This document shows, piece after piece, positions 25,201-33,421 of a DNA stretch of 64,000 nucleotides; positions within the stretch are counted from its first letter, which is position 1, and the number at the start of each line of letters is the position of its first letter. The translations under genes and the position numbers were made by a program. The notes beneath the pieces are model-generated. The model was not told the origin of the DNA and did no database searches. It was given only the letters and a program-made list of their open reading frames with translations. Location: assembly GCF_019396345.1 (NCBI RefSeq), contig NZ_JAHKRM010000033.1:97158-161157 (forward strand). Direction: 5' to 3'. The DNA comes from Nonomuraea guangzhouensis (GTDB lineage: Bacteria; Actinomycetota; Actinomycetes; Streptosporangiales; Streptosporangiaceae).

Positions 25201-28200
25201 GTCGATCCCGCCGTCCGCCTCGATCGTCACCGTGAGCCGCCGGGCATAGACGTCGAAGTCCCGGTCGGCCAGGGAGTGGTAGAGGAGGCCGGCTTGTACG
25301 GGGGTGAGCGGGAACACGTCCTCGACGTCGGCGGCCGGAAGCGACACGGCAGTCCGCGCGCCGACGCCGACGCCGGCACCGGCACCGGTTGGCGGCGGTG
25401 GCACGGATGCCGGCATATCGCAGGCGGGGTCGGTGAAGGTGACGGCCGATTCGGCCAGGCGGTGGATCGACTGGTGCTCGAACAGATCCCTCGCCGTGAA
25501 GCGCAAGCCCGCACGACCCGCGCTGGTGACGAGCTGGATACCGGTGATGGAGTCGCCACCCAGCTCGAAGAAGTTGTCCTCCACCCCGACCCGGGCCAGC
25601 CCCAGCGTCTCGGCCCAGACCGCGGCCAGCGCCCGCTCGACCGGGGTGCGAGGGGCGACGTACCGGACATCGGGCCGCTCCTTCGGCTGGGGCAGCTCGC
25701 CGAAGTCGGTCGGCAGGGCGTCGAGGACCACGAACGCCGACGGCACCAGCCGCTCCGGCAGGACGGAACCCACGAACCTGGACAGGACCATGGGAGCCGG
25801 CGCGTCGAGGCCGGGCTTGGGCACCACGTAGCCGACCAGGTCGCTCGCGGAAGCCGGGCTCGGCACCACCCGGGCCTCGGCCAGGGCAGGGTGGCGGGCC
25901 AGCACGGACTCCACCGCACCGGGCCCGAGCCGCGGGCCGCGCATCTCGGCCTCGTCGTCCAGAACGGCACGCAGCGGCCGGTCCGGGTCACACGCGACGG
26001 CGGCCAGCAGCGCCGACAGGCCGGTGGCGAGGTGCTCGATCGTGCCCCGTTCGAACAGGTCCTTGCTGTAGACCACCGCCACGCGCATCCCCGCCTCGAT
26101 CTCGCGGAACTCGATCGTGAGGTCGAAGGGTGAGACCACCTCGGCCGGCTCGACGTCCTCGACCCGCAGGCCGGGGAAGTGGCGCGCACGCGCGGGCGCG
26201 TTCTGCGTCACGAGCAGGGCGTTGATCAGCGGGGTCCGTCCTGGCACGCGCCGCGGCCGCAGGTCGTCGACGACGCGCTCGAACGGGACGCCGGAGTTGG
26301 CGACGGCCTCCAGCACCGTACGGCGCATGTCATCGAGGCAGTCGGCGAACGACCCCGTCTCCTCGACGCGGCAGCGCAGCACGACGGTGTTGACGAAGCA
26401 GCCGACGACGTCCTCCCACTCAGGCCGGTCGCGGCCGGACACCACCGTGCCGGTCACCACGTCGGGCGTGCCGGACCACCGGGCCAGCAGCGCGTGGCAG
26501 GCCGCGAACAGCGTGGTGGACAGGGTCGTACGGCGGGACCTGCCGAGCCGCCGCAGGCGCTCGACGACGGCGGGCGGCACCGTGATCCGCACCGCGTCCC
26601 CCGCCCCGCTCGGCTCGGCCGGGACGGGCCGGTCATGGGGCAGCGCCGTCGACGTCATCCCGGCGAGCCGCTGCCGCCAGTAGGCCAGCTGATCGTCGTG
26701 TACGGCACGCGGACGCCGGCTCCATCGGGCGAAGTCGGCGTAGCGGGCGGGCAGCGGCGACAGCCGTGGCGGCGTGCCCCGGAGGACGGCCGCGTAGCAG
26801 GCGCCGAGTTCGTCCAGGAGCACCTCCTGCGACCAGTCGTCGGTGACGATGTGGTGCATCGTGATCGCCAGCACGTTGTCGTCGTCAGCCAGCCGGATCA
26901 GCCGCAGGCGCAGCGGTGGTCCGGCTGTGAGGTCGAAGACCCGTCCCAGGTCCGTACGGAGGAGACGGTCGAGCTCGTGTTCCCGTTCCGGCGCGGGCAG
27001 TCTGGTCAGGTCCGTGACTTCGGGGCGTACCTCCCTCGGTGGGTGCACGACCTGCGCGCCCTCGCCGTCCGCCGGATCGAACGTCGTGCGCAGCGCCTCG
27101 TGCCGCGCGACCAGCGCGGTCGCCGCGGCGGCCAGGGCGGCCGCGTCCAGCGGTCCGCTCAGCCGCAGGACCTTTCCCACGGTGTAGCCGGCGTCCGGCC
27201 GGTAGCGGTGCAGGAACCACAGCCGCCGCTGCGGCGGTGACAAGGGAACGGGCGCTGTGTCCTCGCTGTCCTCGCTGTCCTCGCTGTCCTCATGCTCGGG
27301 GAGGCGCATCTCGTCCTCGCCGCGCGCCGCGCGCGAGATCTCCCGCGCGAGCTCGGCGACCGACGGGTGATCGAAGATCGCCCGGTACGGCAGAGCGACC
27401 CCGAGATCGGCACGGACTCGGGCAAGAAGCCTCATCGCCAGGATGGAGTCGCCGCCGGCGTCGAAGAACCTCTCCTCGGTGCCGAGGTCATCTCCGCCGA
27501 AGACCTCGGCCCAGATGCCCAAGAGAGCGGCCTCGATCTCCGTTCGCACCGACGCGCCCCCCGGCCCGGCACGGTCCGCCGTGGCGGGCGACCCAGCACG
27601 GTCCGCCGCAGCGGGCGGACCTTTGCGGTTCGTGCGGGCGGGTCGTGTCGGGGCGGGCAGTGCGGATCGGTCGATCTTGCCGTTGGGGAGGAGCGGGAGT
27701 CGGTCCAAGACGACGAACTCGGCCGGGATCATCCGGTCGGGGAGCCAGGCGGCGAGGAACTCGCGGAGTTCGTGCCGGCCGGGCGGGGGCGTGTCGGCTG
27801 CGGGGACGACGTACGCCGCCAGCCGTCGTCCGGGCTCTCGGGCCGCCACCACGGCCCGGGTGATGCCGGGATGGCGGACGAGTGCGTTCTCGATCTCGCC
27901 TGGCTCGACCCGGAAACCGTTGACCTGGATCTGGTCGTCCAGCCGGCCGAGGTATTCGAGCTCGCCGTCCTCCCGGCGGCGTCCCAGGTCGCCCGTACGG
28001 TACATGCGGGCTCCGTCGCCGCGGAAGGGGTCGGCGAGGAAGCGGCGCGCGGTGAGCGCCGACCGCCCGTGATAGCCCCTGGCCACCCCGGGACCGCCGA
28101 TGAACAGCTCGCCCACCTCGCCGTCCGCGACGAGCCGCAGGTGGCCGTCGAGCACGTACGCGGTGGTCGCACCGACCGGACGCCCAATCGCGGCGAACGC

Positions 28201-29217
28201 GCCGGCACCCGGCACGCCGCCCACAGCGAACCCACCGACATCAGGCACGCCGCCCGCAGGCAGCCGGTGCACGCACGAGTCCATGGTGGTCTCCGTGGCG
28301 CCGTAAGCGTTGACCACGGTTGTCGCCGGACGCACCCGCGCCAGCAGCGCCCGGCAGTCCTCGGCCAGCCAGCCTTCCGAGCCGACCGAGAGCAGCTCCA
28401 GCCCGAGCAGCCCGCCCGGGCGGCTGCCGGCCTCGTGGGCCAGGAGGCCGGCGAGCGCGGGGATGGCTTCGAGAGCGGTGGCCCCGGTCCGCTCGATCAG
28501 GTCGAGCAGCAGAGCCGGGTCGGTGACGGCCGGGTCGGGCGCGATGATGAGGGTGCCGCCGAAGAGGGTGGAGCGCATGAGGTCGGCGAGGAAGAGGTCG
28601 ACGGACGACCCGCTCACGGTCACCCATCGCGGCCGCATGGCGGACAGCCCGTACATCTCCTCCCACGCCGCGCAGACGTGCGCGAGGCTGCGGTGCTCGA
28701 CCAGCACGCCCTTGGGGGTGCCGGTCGAGCCCGAGGTGTAGATCAGGTAGGCGAGGTCGTCCGGCCGGATCCGTACCGGCGGTGGTGTGGCGAGCCCGTC
28801 GGCGAGGAGCTCGTCCGCCGAGAGCACCGGCCGGTCACCGCCGGGGAGCCGGTGCGCCGACCGGCGGTCGGTGAGCACGAGCCGGGGGCGGGCGTCGGCC
28901 AGCATCCAGGCCAGGCGCTCGGCCGGGTAGGCCGGGTCCAGCGGCATGTACGCCGCCCCCGCCTTCAGCACCCCCAACAGGCCCGCCACCGTGTCCGGCC
29001 CCCTGGCGAGGCAGAGGCCGACGAGGTCCCCCGGTCGCACATCACGGGCGAGCAGGTGGTGGGCGAGCCGGTTGGCGCGCTCATCGAGCTGGGCGTAGGA
29101 CAGCCGCAGGTCTCCCGACTCCACCGCGGTGGCGTCGGGCCTGCGCCGCACCTGGGCGGCGAAGAGGTCCGGCAGACAGGACGCCGCTCTCCGGCCGGCG
29201 GGCGCTCGGCGGGTCAC
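22258..29217 (-). CDS. NRPS: A-T-C-[A remnant]-T-C-A-T
   Basis: A 2,319-residue synthetase. A1 (residues 20-520) has YTSGSTGTPKG and NGKIDRSALP; my specificity residues DLAELVAMD do not match a code I know. Carrier 1 has GGDS near 590. An acidic SED-repeat linker (643-656) leads to C1 with HHIVTDDWS near 790. Residues of about 1092-1178 are only the C-terminal subdomain of an A domain, then carrier 2 with GGDS near 1222. C2 has HHLFVDGWS near 1423. A2 (1640-2190) has YTSGSTGRPKG and code DAWTVAAVC, a phenylalanine-type code. Carrier 3 has GGSS near 2265. The GTG start at 29217 overlaps the halogenase stop as GTGA; the frame is open further upstream, but that is antisense-free shadow of the halogenase gene. 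The protein begins with A, so it probably starts a chain and hands it to the KS of the next protein. Confidence 0.92.
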   Translation of the reverse strand: MTRRAPAGRRAASCLPDLFAAQVRRRPDATAVESGDLRLSYAQLDERANRLAHHLLARDVRPGDLVGLCLARGPDTVAGLLGVLKAGAAYMPLDPAYPAERLAWMLADARPRLVLTDRRSAHRLPGGDRPVLSADELLADGLATPPPVRIRPDDLAYLIYTSGSTGTPKGVLVEHRSLAHVCAAWEEMYGLSAMRPRWVTVSGSSVDLFLADLMRSTLFGGTLIIAPDPAVTDPALLLDLIERTGATALEAIPALAGLLAHEAGSRPGGLLGLELLSVGSEGWLAEDCRALLARVRPATTVVNAYGATETTMDSCVHRLPAGGVPDVGGFAVGGVPGAGAFAAIGRPVGATTAYVLDGHLRLVADGEVGELFIGGPGVARGYHGRSALTARRFLADPFRGDGARMYRTGDLGRRREDGELEYLGRLDDQIQVNGFRVEPGEIENALVRHPGITRAVVAAREPGRRLAAYVVPAADTPPPGRHELREFLAAWLPDRMIPAEFVVLDRLPLLPNGKIDRSALPAPTRPARTNRKGPPAAADRAGSPATADRAGPGGASVRTEIEAALLGIWAEVFGGDDLGTEERFFDAGGDSILAMRLLARVRADLGVALPYRAIFDHPSVAELAREISRAARGEDEMRLPEHEDSEDSEDSEDTAPVPLSPPQRRLWFLHRYRPDAGYTVGKVLRLSGPLDAAALAAAATALVARHEALRTTFDPADGEGAQVVHPPREVRPEVTDLTRLPAPEREHELDRLLRTDLGRVFDLTAGPPLRLRLIRLADDDNVLAITMHHIVTDDWSQEVLLDELGACYAAVLRGTPPRLSPLPARYADFARWSRRPRAVHDDQLAYWRQRLAGMTSTALPHDRPVPAEPSGAGDAVRITVPPAVVERLRRLGRSRRTTLSTTLFAACHALLARWSGTPDVVTGTVVSGRDRPEWEDVVGCFVNTVVLRCRVEETGSFADCLDDMRRTVLEAVANSGVPFERVVDDLRPRRVPGRTPLINALLVTQNAPARARHFPGLRVEDVEPAEVVSPFDLTIEFREIEAGMRVAVVYSKDLFERGTIEHLATGLSALLAAVACDPDRPLRAVLDDEAEMRGPRLGPGAVESVLARHPALAEARVVPSPASASDLVGYVVPKPGLDAPAPMVLSRFVGSVLPERLVPSAFVVLDALPTDFGELPQPKERPDVRYVAPRTPVERALAAVWAETLGLARVGVEDNFFELGGDSITGIQLVTSAGRAGLRFTARDLFEHQSIHRLAESAVTFTDPACDMPASVPPPPTGAGAGVGVGARTAVSLPAADVEDVFPLTPVQAGLLYHSLADRDFDVYARRLTVTIEADGGIDVRALGRAWQHVVDRHPALRSTAHWEGYDEPVQAVHRAFTLPIAYLNGAGAAIGGDLRASPRTRLAMERLSDRRVRVVWSTHHLFVDGWSLSQVLSEVLTAYGAISAGGQPDATPAPAFRAYADWLGGHDQSGAMEYWRAVMAGFDSPTPLPCDRPPVPGRTVRSVRDVTVRLGADRYEEARVFARRHRLTLNTIVRAAWALLLSRYGEGVDDVVFGATAAARPAELPGADAIVGLMINTLPVRVRVDGGAPVAVWLRSIQDRQTAAAAFGHLPPSWHQENSGLPPGVALFDTAVAFDNLPADPLALSGGGLRVVHADADNTTNYPLGLVCHTEGDLVMRLCYDPCLFDDGTARRLAAHLRALIGELIADPERPLSLVDLLNPGEHRTLTDTWTRPRATPEAPVCATELFARQVRNAPAAAAVLFEDQSLTYAELDRRSDKLAHHLARQGVGPEVTVGLALRRGVNLAVAVLGVLKAGGAYLPLDLAYPAERLRWMLRDSGAALLITDADCLDQVVPVVCLDRDGPLIEQAPAHPPRTPVRPGGAAYVIYTSGSTGRPKGVVVTHAGMAGLLETYQALGAGPGSRVLQFASPSFDAAFWELSMALLTGATLVMAPPERLLPGARLSELVADAGVTHLTVPPALLALLRPGCLPQDVRVVVAGEACPPELAGEWATRHRMVNAYGPTETTVCATMSEPLSGRGPVPIGRAIAGRQVYVLDRELRPAPVGVPGELFVSGPGLARGYHGRSALTAERFVACPFGEPGARMYRTGDLVRWSSDGELHFVGRADDQVKVRGFRVEPGEVEGALSRHAAVAQAVVAAYGDGAARRLIAYLVPGRSPAPDDGELRDHLRAGLPGQLVPSQFVWLDRLPLTRNGKIDRRALPEPGLGPAEPRALPRTDAEHVVAGLWTEILGGDGRPDVRRKFFECGGSSLTLVRLSGRLSEVAGTEVPVSDLLEHSTIEAMARLIGGRRADPAGDHEL
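25690..25945 (-). other. Deleted adenylation domain: only the C-terminal subdomain remains
   Basis: Directly after C1, the protein reads as the tail of an A domain (PGAVESVLARHPALAEARVV, LVGYVVPK and LVPSAFVVLDALP), which correspond to the conserved region after core A8 up to A10. The terminal NGK lysine motif is replaced by FGELPQP. The whole N-terminal subdomain with cores A1-A7 is absent, so this module cannot activate its own amino acid, although its carrier (GGDS) is intact. Confidence 0.75.
27259..27291. repeat. 9-bp tandem repeat encoding an acidic linker
   Basis: The unit GTCCTCGCT occurs three times in a row (27259-27285), followed by a partial fourth. On the coding strand it gives a Ser-Glu-Asp repeat between carrier 1 and C1 of the NRPS, a flexible acidic inter-domain linker and a likely site of slippage variation. 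Confidence 0.85.
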
Positions 29218-30803
29218 TTGCCGTGCAACTGCCGCAGGTACGCGTACGTTGTGGGCAGCGTGCTGAGCAGTTCCTGCTGACGCTTCTTGATGCCGTCGAA
29301 GACGGGCTCCGCGCTCTTGATCAGGTCGGGCTGATAAGTGAGCGAGGGCATCGGGTGGTCGGGGACGAAACCGAGCCCCGCGAAGATGCAGTAATAGTTG
29401 CTGTTGTTCCAGAAGTTGCGGAACTCCGCGTCGAAGTTGGCGTAGTAGGTCTTCTCGTCGGTCACGGGCATGTTGACCGGCAGCCCAGCCCGGTACATCG
29501 CGATCTTCTCCTGGATCTCGGGAGCGAGTTGCAGCTCCTTGTTGGCCTTCCAGAAGGGGGTGTCCGCGCGGGGGGCGAAGTAGAAGTGCGCCTGGATGAA
29601 GTCGCGCGAGTCGTCGAACATCACCTCGATCTCCCGGTTGAACCGGTCGATCAGGATGGGATCGAAACGCTTGTCGGGGAAGTGCTTGGCGAGCTGGTAG
29701 ATGGCCGCCGTGATGAAGTAGATCCCGGTCGACTCCAGCGGTTCGAGGAAGCAGGACGACAGGCCGATGCTGACGCAGTTGCGCACCCAGGCGCGGCGGT
29801 TGCGGCCGACGCGGAAGCGGACGTGGTTCAGCGGGGTCTCGGACGGGTCCAGGCCCCACAGCCCGCAGAACTCCTCGGTCGCCTCGTCCTGGGAGGCGAA
29901 TCGGCTGGAGTAGACGTAGCCGGCACCGAACCTGCCGAGCATCGGGATCTTCCACGTCCAGCCGGACGACATCGCGATGGCCGAGGTGTACGGCTCCACG
30001 CCGTTCGCCTCGTCGTCGTTGGGCACCTGGGTGGCGACCGCCCGGTCGTTGAGCAGGTAGTCGCTCATGTCGAGGAACGGCTCGCGCATCGCCTGGTTGA
30101 TCAGCAGCCCGCGGAACCCCGAGCAGTCGACGAACAGGTCGCCTTCGAGCAGCAGGCCGCCCTTGGTGCGTAAGGCGCTGATGTAGCCGCGCTGGTCGAA
30201 CAGCACCTCGGTCATCTCGTCCTCGACGTGGTTGACGCCCTGCTCCTTGATGGAGAAGCGGCGCAGGAACGCGGCCACCAGGTTGGCGTCGAAGTGCCAG
30301 GCGTAGTTCGTCCAGCGCTCGCCGTCGAGGTAGGCGGGCGCGAGGTTGGCGTCCAGCACCGGGGGTTCGCGGTAGCAGGCGTAGGCGAACTCCTCGTCGG
30401 TCTGGCCGGCCAGCTTCTTGAGGGTCCAGTAGTGCGAGAGCGGTAGCTGTTCGTGCTGCGGGAGCAGCCCGAACAGGTGGTAGTAGTGGTCGCTGCCGCC
30501 GTTGAACGGGCGGGGGCCGGCCTGTCCGCGGCCGCCGGTGCGCCAGTTGACGAACTTGATGCCCATCTTGAAGCTGGCGTTGCACTCGCGCATCCAGTCC
30601 TCCTCGGACAGGCCGAGGAAGTCGAACAGCACGCGTTGCAGGTTCGGCACCGTCGCCTCGCCCACGCCGATGCGGGGGATGGACGGGGCTTCGAGGACGG
30701 TGACGTTCACCTCGGCGCCCAGCGCCTTGCCGAGGTACGCGGCGGTCATCCAACCCGCTGTACCACCGCCGAGGATGACGACATTTCTGATCCGGTGGTC
30801 CAT
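29214..30803 (-). CDS. Flavin-dependent tryptophan halogenase family protein
   Basis: A 529-residue FADH2-dependent halogenase of the PrnA/RebH family. GGGTAGW (residues 11-17) binds FAD; GVGEAT and the family-typical FKMGIKFVNW, which carries the catalytic Lys, follow. GWTWKIPM is the WxWxIP motif that prevents monooxygenase activity, and EPLESTGIYF carries the conserved Glu before STG. It chlorinates an electron-rich aromatic ring; whether the substrate is free Trp, Dpg or a carrier-bound residue cannot be told. The ATG at 30803 has AAGGGG upstream; the open frame to 31238 upstream is AT-rich and not protein-like. It is the first gene of the minus-strand biosynthetic operon and overlaps the NRPS start by GTGA. 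A TTA codon is at 30171-30173. No flavin reductase gene was seen. Confidence 0.94.
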   Translation of the reverse strand: MDHRIRNVVILGGGTAGWMTAAYLGKALGAEVNVTVLEAPSIPRIGVGEATVPNLQRVLFDFLGLSEEDWMRECNASFKMGIKFVNWRTGGRGQAGPRPFNGGSDHYYHLFGLLPQHEQLPLSHYWTLKKLAGQTDEEFAYACYREPPVLDANLAPAYLDGERWTNYAWHFDANLVAAFLRRFSIKEQGVNHVEDEMTEVLFDQRGYISALRTKGGLLLEGDLFVDCSGFRGLLINQAMREPFLDMSDYLLNDRAVATQVPNDDEANGVEPYTSAIAMSSGWTWKIPMLGRFGAGYVYSSRFASQDEATEEFCGLWGLDPSETPLNHVRFRVGRNRRAWVRNCVSIGLSSCFLEPLESTGIYFITAAIYQLAKHFPDKRFDPILIDRFNREIEVMFDDSRDFIQAHFYFAPRADTPFWKANKELQLAPEIQEKIAMYRAGLPVNMPVTDEKTYYANFDAEFRNFWNNSNYYCIFAGLGFVPDHPMPSLTYQPDLIKSAEPVFDGIKKRQQELLSTLPTTYAYLRQLHGK

Positions 30804-31143
30804 CGTGGAGTCCCCTTCACTTAAGAATGAACAACGATTCGGCGGAAAACAGCGGATTGACTTCAGACTGATCTCTGTGACTGTAGATAAAGCACCTGAA
30901 AACCGCAAGAGATATCTTGAAAGCAACCTGTCTGCGCAGCTCACCGCCCATATGATGGCGACGCAAAAAGCAATCAATGGCGGTCGGATGAAAATTTGCC
31001 GTAGCCTCGATGGCGTTTCGTTGGAGGCCCACTGAAGCCTCTTGTCGAGCCTCGGCCGACCATGTGAACCTATTGCGAAGAACACCAATATGCATATGGC
31101 CGGCACGGCGTTTTCCGCCGTCTTGGAATGCAGCCGAGGGAAA
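30804..31143. other. Divergent intergenic region, AT-rich for this genome
   Basis: These 340 bases separate the halogenase operon from the aminotransferase gene and hold no convincing gene. They are clearly lower in GC than the coding sequence. A 10-bp palindrome ATATGCATAT lies at 31088-31097. A possible minus-strand promoter is listed separately. I could not find convincing SARP-type heptamer repeats. Confidence 0.6.
30880..30908 (-). promoter_or_regulatory. Candidate promoter of the halogenase/NRPS operon
   Basis: On the minus strand TTGCGG (30908-30903) is followed after 17 bases by TACAGT (30885-30880), about 75 bases before the halogenase ATG. The spacing is ideal and the hexamers moderate. 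It would drive the whole eight-gene operon. Confidence 0.4.
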
Positions 31144-32460
31144 ATGAACTCACCGACCGCGGACCTCAACCGGGAGGACCTCCACGCGAGTGTGTCCCTG
31201 CCGGTGATGGACACGATGAACTTCCTCAACGAGATCACCCACCGGTATCGCGAAGCGATCTCCTTCGCCCCCGGTCGGCCCTATGACGGATTCTTCGACG
31301 TGGAGCAGATCTTCACCTACATCCGCCGCTACCTGGACCATCTGGCGGCGCGCGGAGACTCGCCGGCGCACATCAGGGACGCCATCTTCCAGTACGGTCC
31401 GACCGGCGGGCAGATCCGCGACCTGATCGCCGCCTCGCTCCGCGAGGACGAGAACATCGACGTGCCCGCCGAGTCGATCGTGGTCACCCTCGGCTGCCAG
31501 GAGGCCATGTTCCTGGCGATCCGCGCGCTGATGGCCGGCCGCGACGACGTCCTGCTCCTGCCGAGCCCCTGTTACGTGGGGATCACCGGCGCGGCGCACC
31601 TGCTGGGCGTCCAGATCGCGGCCGTCCATGAGCGCGAGGACGGCCTGTCGGGCGACGACGTCGCGGCGGCGGTCCAGGAGCAGGTGGCCGCGGGACGCCG
31701 GCCCAGGGCGGTCTACGTCAACCCGGACCACGCCAACCCCTCGGGGGTCACCATGTCGCTGCGGGCCCGGCGGGACCTGCTGGAGGTGGCCGCGCGGCAC
31801 GACCTGCTGATCCTCGAGGACAGCCCTTACCGGCTGGTCAGCACGGGCCGGCGGCTACCGACCATCAAGACGCTCGACCGGGACCGCCGGGTGGTGCACC
31901 TGGGGTCCTTCTCCAAGACGGTCTTCCCCGGGGCCAGGGTCGGCTTCGCCGTCGCCGACCAGGTCGTGACCGACGCGCGGGGGCGTACCGGGCTCCTCGC
32001 GGACGAGCTGGTGAAGATCAAGAGCATGCTGACCGTGAACACGCCGTCGCTGAGCCAGGCCGCCATCGCGGGCGCGCTGCTGGAGTCCGGGGGCCGGGTC
32101 ACCGACCTGACCGAAAAGACGGCGGCGTACTACTCCGACACCATGCGCGCCACTCTGGACTGCCTGGACCGCGTGTTCCCCTTGGACGTGCGGGAGCGGC
32201 TCGGGGTCAGCTGGAACGTACCAAGCGGTGGCTTCTTCCTCACGCTGCGGGTCCCGTTCCGCGCCGACGAGGCGGCGCTGGCGCGCTCGGCCGAGGAGTA
32301 CGGGGTCATCTGGACACCGATGAGCTACTTCTACCCGCAGGGCGGCGACGACCACGGCATCCGCCTGTCGACCAGCTATCTGAGCCCGGCCGAGATCGAG
32401 GCGGGCGTCTCGCGGCTGGCCGAGTTCGTTCGCTCCGAGATCAGGAGGCCGGGGAGATGA
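31144..32460 (+). CDS. PLP-dependent aminotransferase, HpgT-like (phenylglycine transaminase)
   Basis: A 438-residue fold-type I aminotransferase. The N-terminus MNFLNEI and ISFAPGRPYDGFFD resemble the HpgT/Pgat enzymes of glycopeptide clusters, which convert hydroxyphenylglyoxylates into Hpg and Dpg. The PLP Lys is in GSFSKTVFPG, the PLP-contact NPDHANPSG is upstream, and the substrate-carboxylate Arg is near the end in GIRLSTSYL. The ATG at 31144 has GAGGGA five bases upstream; the frame is open to 31042 but lacks a ribosome site there. It stands alone, divergent from the halogenase and convergent with the SARP gene, and would supply the last step after DpgA-D. The specific substrate is inferred from dpgABCD nearby. 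Confidence 0.87.
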   Translation: MNSPTADLNREDLHASVSLPVMDTMNFLNEITHRYREAISFAPGRPYDGFFDVEQIFTYIRRYLDHLAARGDSPAHIRDAIFQYGPTGGQIRDLIAASLREDENIDVPAESIVVTLGCQEAMFLAIRALMAGRDDVLLLPSPCYVGITGAAHLLGVQIAAVHEREDGLSGDDVAAAVQEQVAAGRRPRAVYVNPDHANPSGVTMSLRARRDLLEVAARHDLLILEDSPYRLVSTGRRLPTIKTLDRDRRVVHLGSFSKTVFPGARVGFAVADQVVTDARGRTGLLADELVKIKSMLTVNTPSLSQAAIAGALLESGGRVTDLTEKTAAYYSDTMRATLDCLDRVFPLDVRERLGVSWNVPSGGFFLTLRVPFRADEAALARSAEEYGVIWTPMSYFYPQGGDDHGIRLSTSYLSPAEIEAGVSRLAEFVRSEIRRPGR

Positions 32461-32507
32461 GCGAGCTCCGTTCAGCTCCCCGGCCAGAGTCAAGCCGGTC
32501 AGGATCA

Positions 32508-33278
32508 TCAGCAAAGCCAGGAGACGAGCGTGATCTCCGAGGCCGGCACCCGTCCCAGAATCGCCTTCTGCAACTGCTGGAGCTCCGCCCCGGGCTCTAT
32601 CCCGAGCTGGTCCCGGAGCCTGCGCCTGACCAGCGCATAGTTCTGCAGCGCCTCCGCCTGCCGGCCGGACCGGTAGAGCGCGAGAACGAGTTGCGCCACG
32701 AATACTTCGTGAAATGGATACTCAGCGACAACCTTGTGCAGCTCGGGGATCACCCTGCGATGGTTGCCCAGATCCAGTTCAAGATTCATCAATTCTTCGT
32801 ACGCGGCGATGCGCTGATTGTCCAGGAGACAGGCTTCTTGACGCATCAGATCTCCTGGAACGCCGGCCAGCGCATTTCCCCGCCACGCGGACAATGCTCT
32901 TCTGAAGGCCGCCACGGCATTGGTCTTGTTGCCGTTTTTGATCTGCTCGTGCGCCTCGGTCACCTGATCCTGGAAATAGCGCAAGTCCAGCACACAGGAG
33001 CCGATTTCGATGGCGTACCCGGAAGCGCTCGACTGCAGGTGCACGTCCGGCATGGGACCGAACAGCTGCCGGAGGCGATAGACGTAGGACTGCAGAGTGG
33101 TCTGGGCCGCGGTCGGCGGCCGCCGGTCCCACACGTAGTCCACCAGGCGCTCGACGGGGACCTCACGGTCCGCGTCGAGCAGGAGCGTCGCGAGGACGCT
33201 TTTCTGTTTGGGTGCGGTGATGTGGATCTTCCCACCCGGATGCTTGACCTCAAGCGCCCCGAGAATCGCGAAGTTCAT
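32508..33278 (-). CDS. SARP-family pathway activator
   Basis: A 256-residue Streptomyces antibiotic regulatory protein. Residues 1-92 are an OmpR-type winged-helix DNA-binding domain (FAILGALEV, then QKSVLATLLL, and TTLQSYVYRLRQLFG as the recognition helix region). Residues 95-240 are the bacterial transcriptional activation domain (LSAWRGNALAGVPGD, VFVAQLVLALYRSGRQAEAL). The size is that of small SARPs (about 250-280) such as DnrI; there is no ATPase extension. It sits between the halogenase/NRPS arm and the Dpg operon and is the only regulator in the window, so it probably activates the cluster. The ATG at 33278 fits the family start. Its own promoter candidate is at 33392-33421. Confidence 0.92.
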   Translation of the reverse strand: MNFAILGALEVKHPGGKIHITAPKQKSVLATLLLDADREVPVERLVDYVWDRRPPTAAQTTLQSYVYRLRQLFGPMPDVHLQSSASGYAIEIGSCVLDLRYFQDQVTEAHEQIKNGNKTNAVAAFRRALSAWRGNALAGVPGDLMRQEACLLDNQRIAAYEELMNLELDLGNHRRVIPELHKVVAEYPFHEVFVAQLVLALYRSGRQAEALQNYALVRRRLRDQLGIEPGAELQQLQKAILGRVPASEITLVSWLC

Positions 33279-33304
33279 GACTGCCCCCAGTCAAGATCGT
33301 TTTT

Positions 33305-33323
33305 GGACTCTGCATTGGAGTCC
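33305..33323. promoter_or_regulatory. Inverted repeat in the SARP leader
   Basis: GGACTC (33305-33310) and GAGTCC (33318-33323) form a 6-7-6 inverted repeat between the candidate promoter and the SARP start codon. It could be an operator or a leader hairpin; no family assignment is possible. Confidence 0.35.
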
Positions 33324-33391
33324 CCCCACCCACGTCGTCTACGTGGATCATCGCGCCGGCCCCCGTGACCGGCCGTGGGTCTCGGATTCGC

Positions 33392-33421
33392 ACTCTAGAG
33401 TGGCCAAATATCAGAAGTCAA
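33392..33421 (-). promoter_or_regulatory. Candidate promoter of the SARP gene
   Basis: On the minus strand TTGACT (33421-33416) and TAGAGT (33397-33392) are spaced by 18 bases, about 110 bases before the SARP ATG. The flanking DNA is the most AT-rich in the window. Confidence 0.5.

Noticed and set aside
29218..30753. 512-codon upstream extension of the minus-strand NRPS frame
   Set aside because: It lies wholly inside the halogenase gene in another frame and translates to shadow-like Arg/Pro-rich sequence; the GTG at 29217 overlapping the halogenase stop is the better start.
31088..31097. Palindromes ATATGCATAT (here) and CAATGCATTG (47705-47714) as a shared operator
   Set aside because: They share only a TGCAT core and no common flanks, so a common regulator cannot be supported.
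30804..31238. N-terminal extension of the halogenase frame
   Set aside because: The frame is open, but the sequence is AT-rich, lacks a ribosome site at its start and is not found before the FAD motif in this family; the ATG at 30803 has one.
32457..33368. Plus-strand frame over the SARP gene
   Set aside because: Shadow frame; the minus strand encodes complete winged-helix and BTAD domains.
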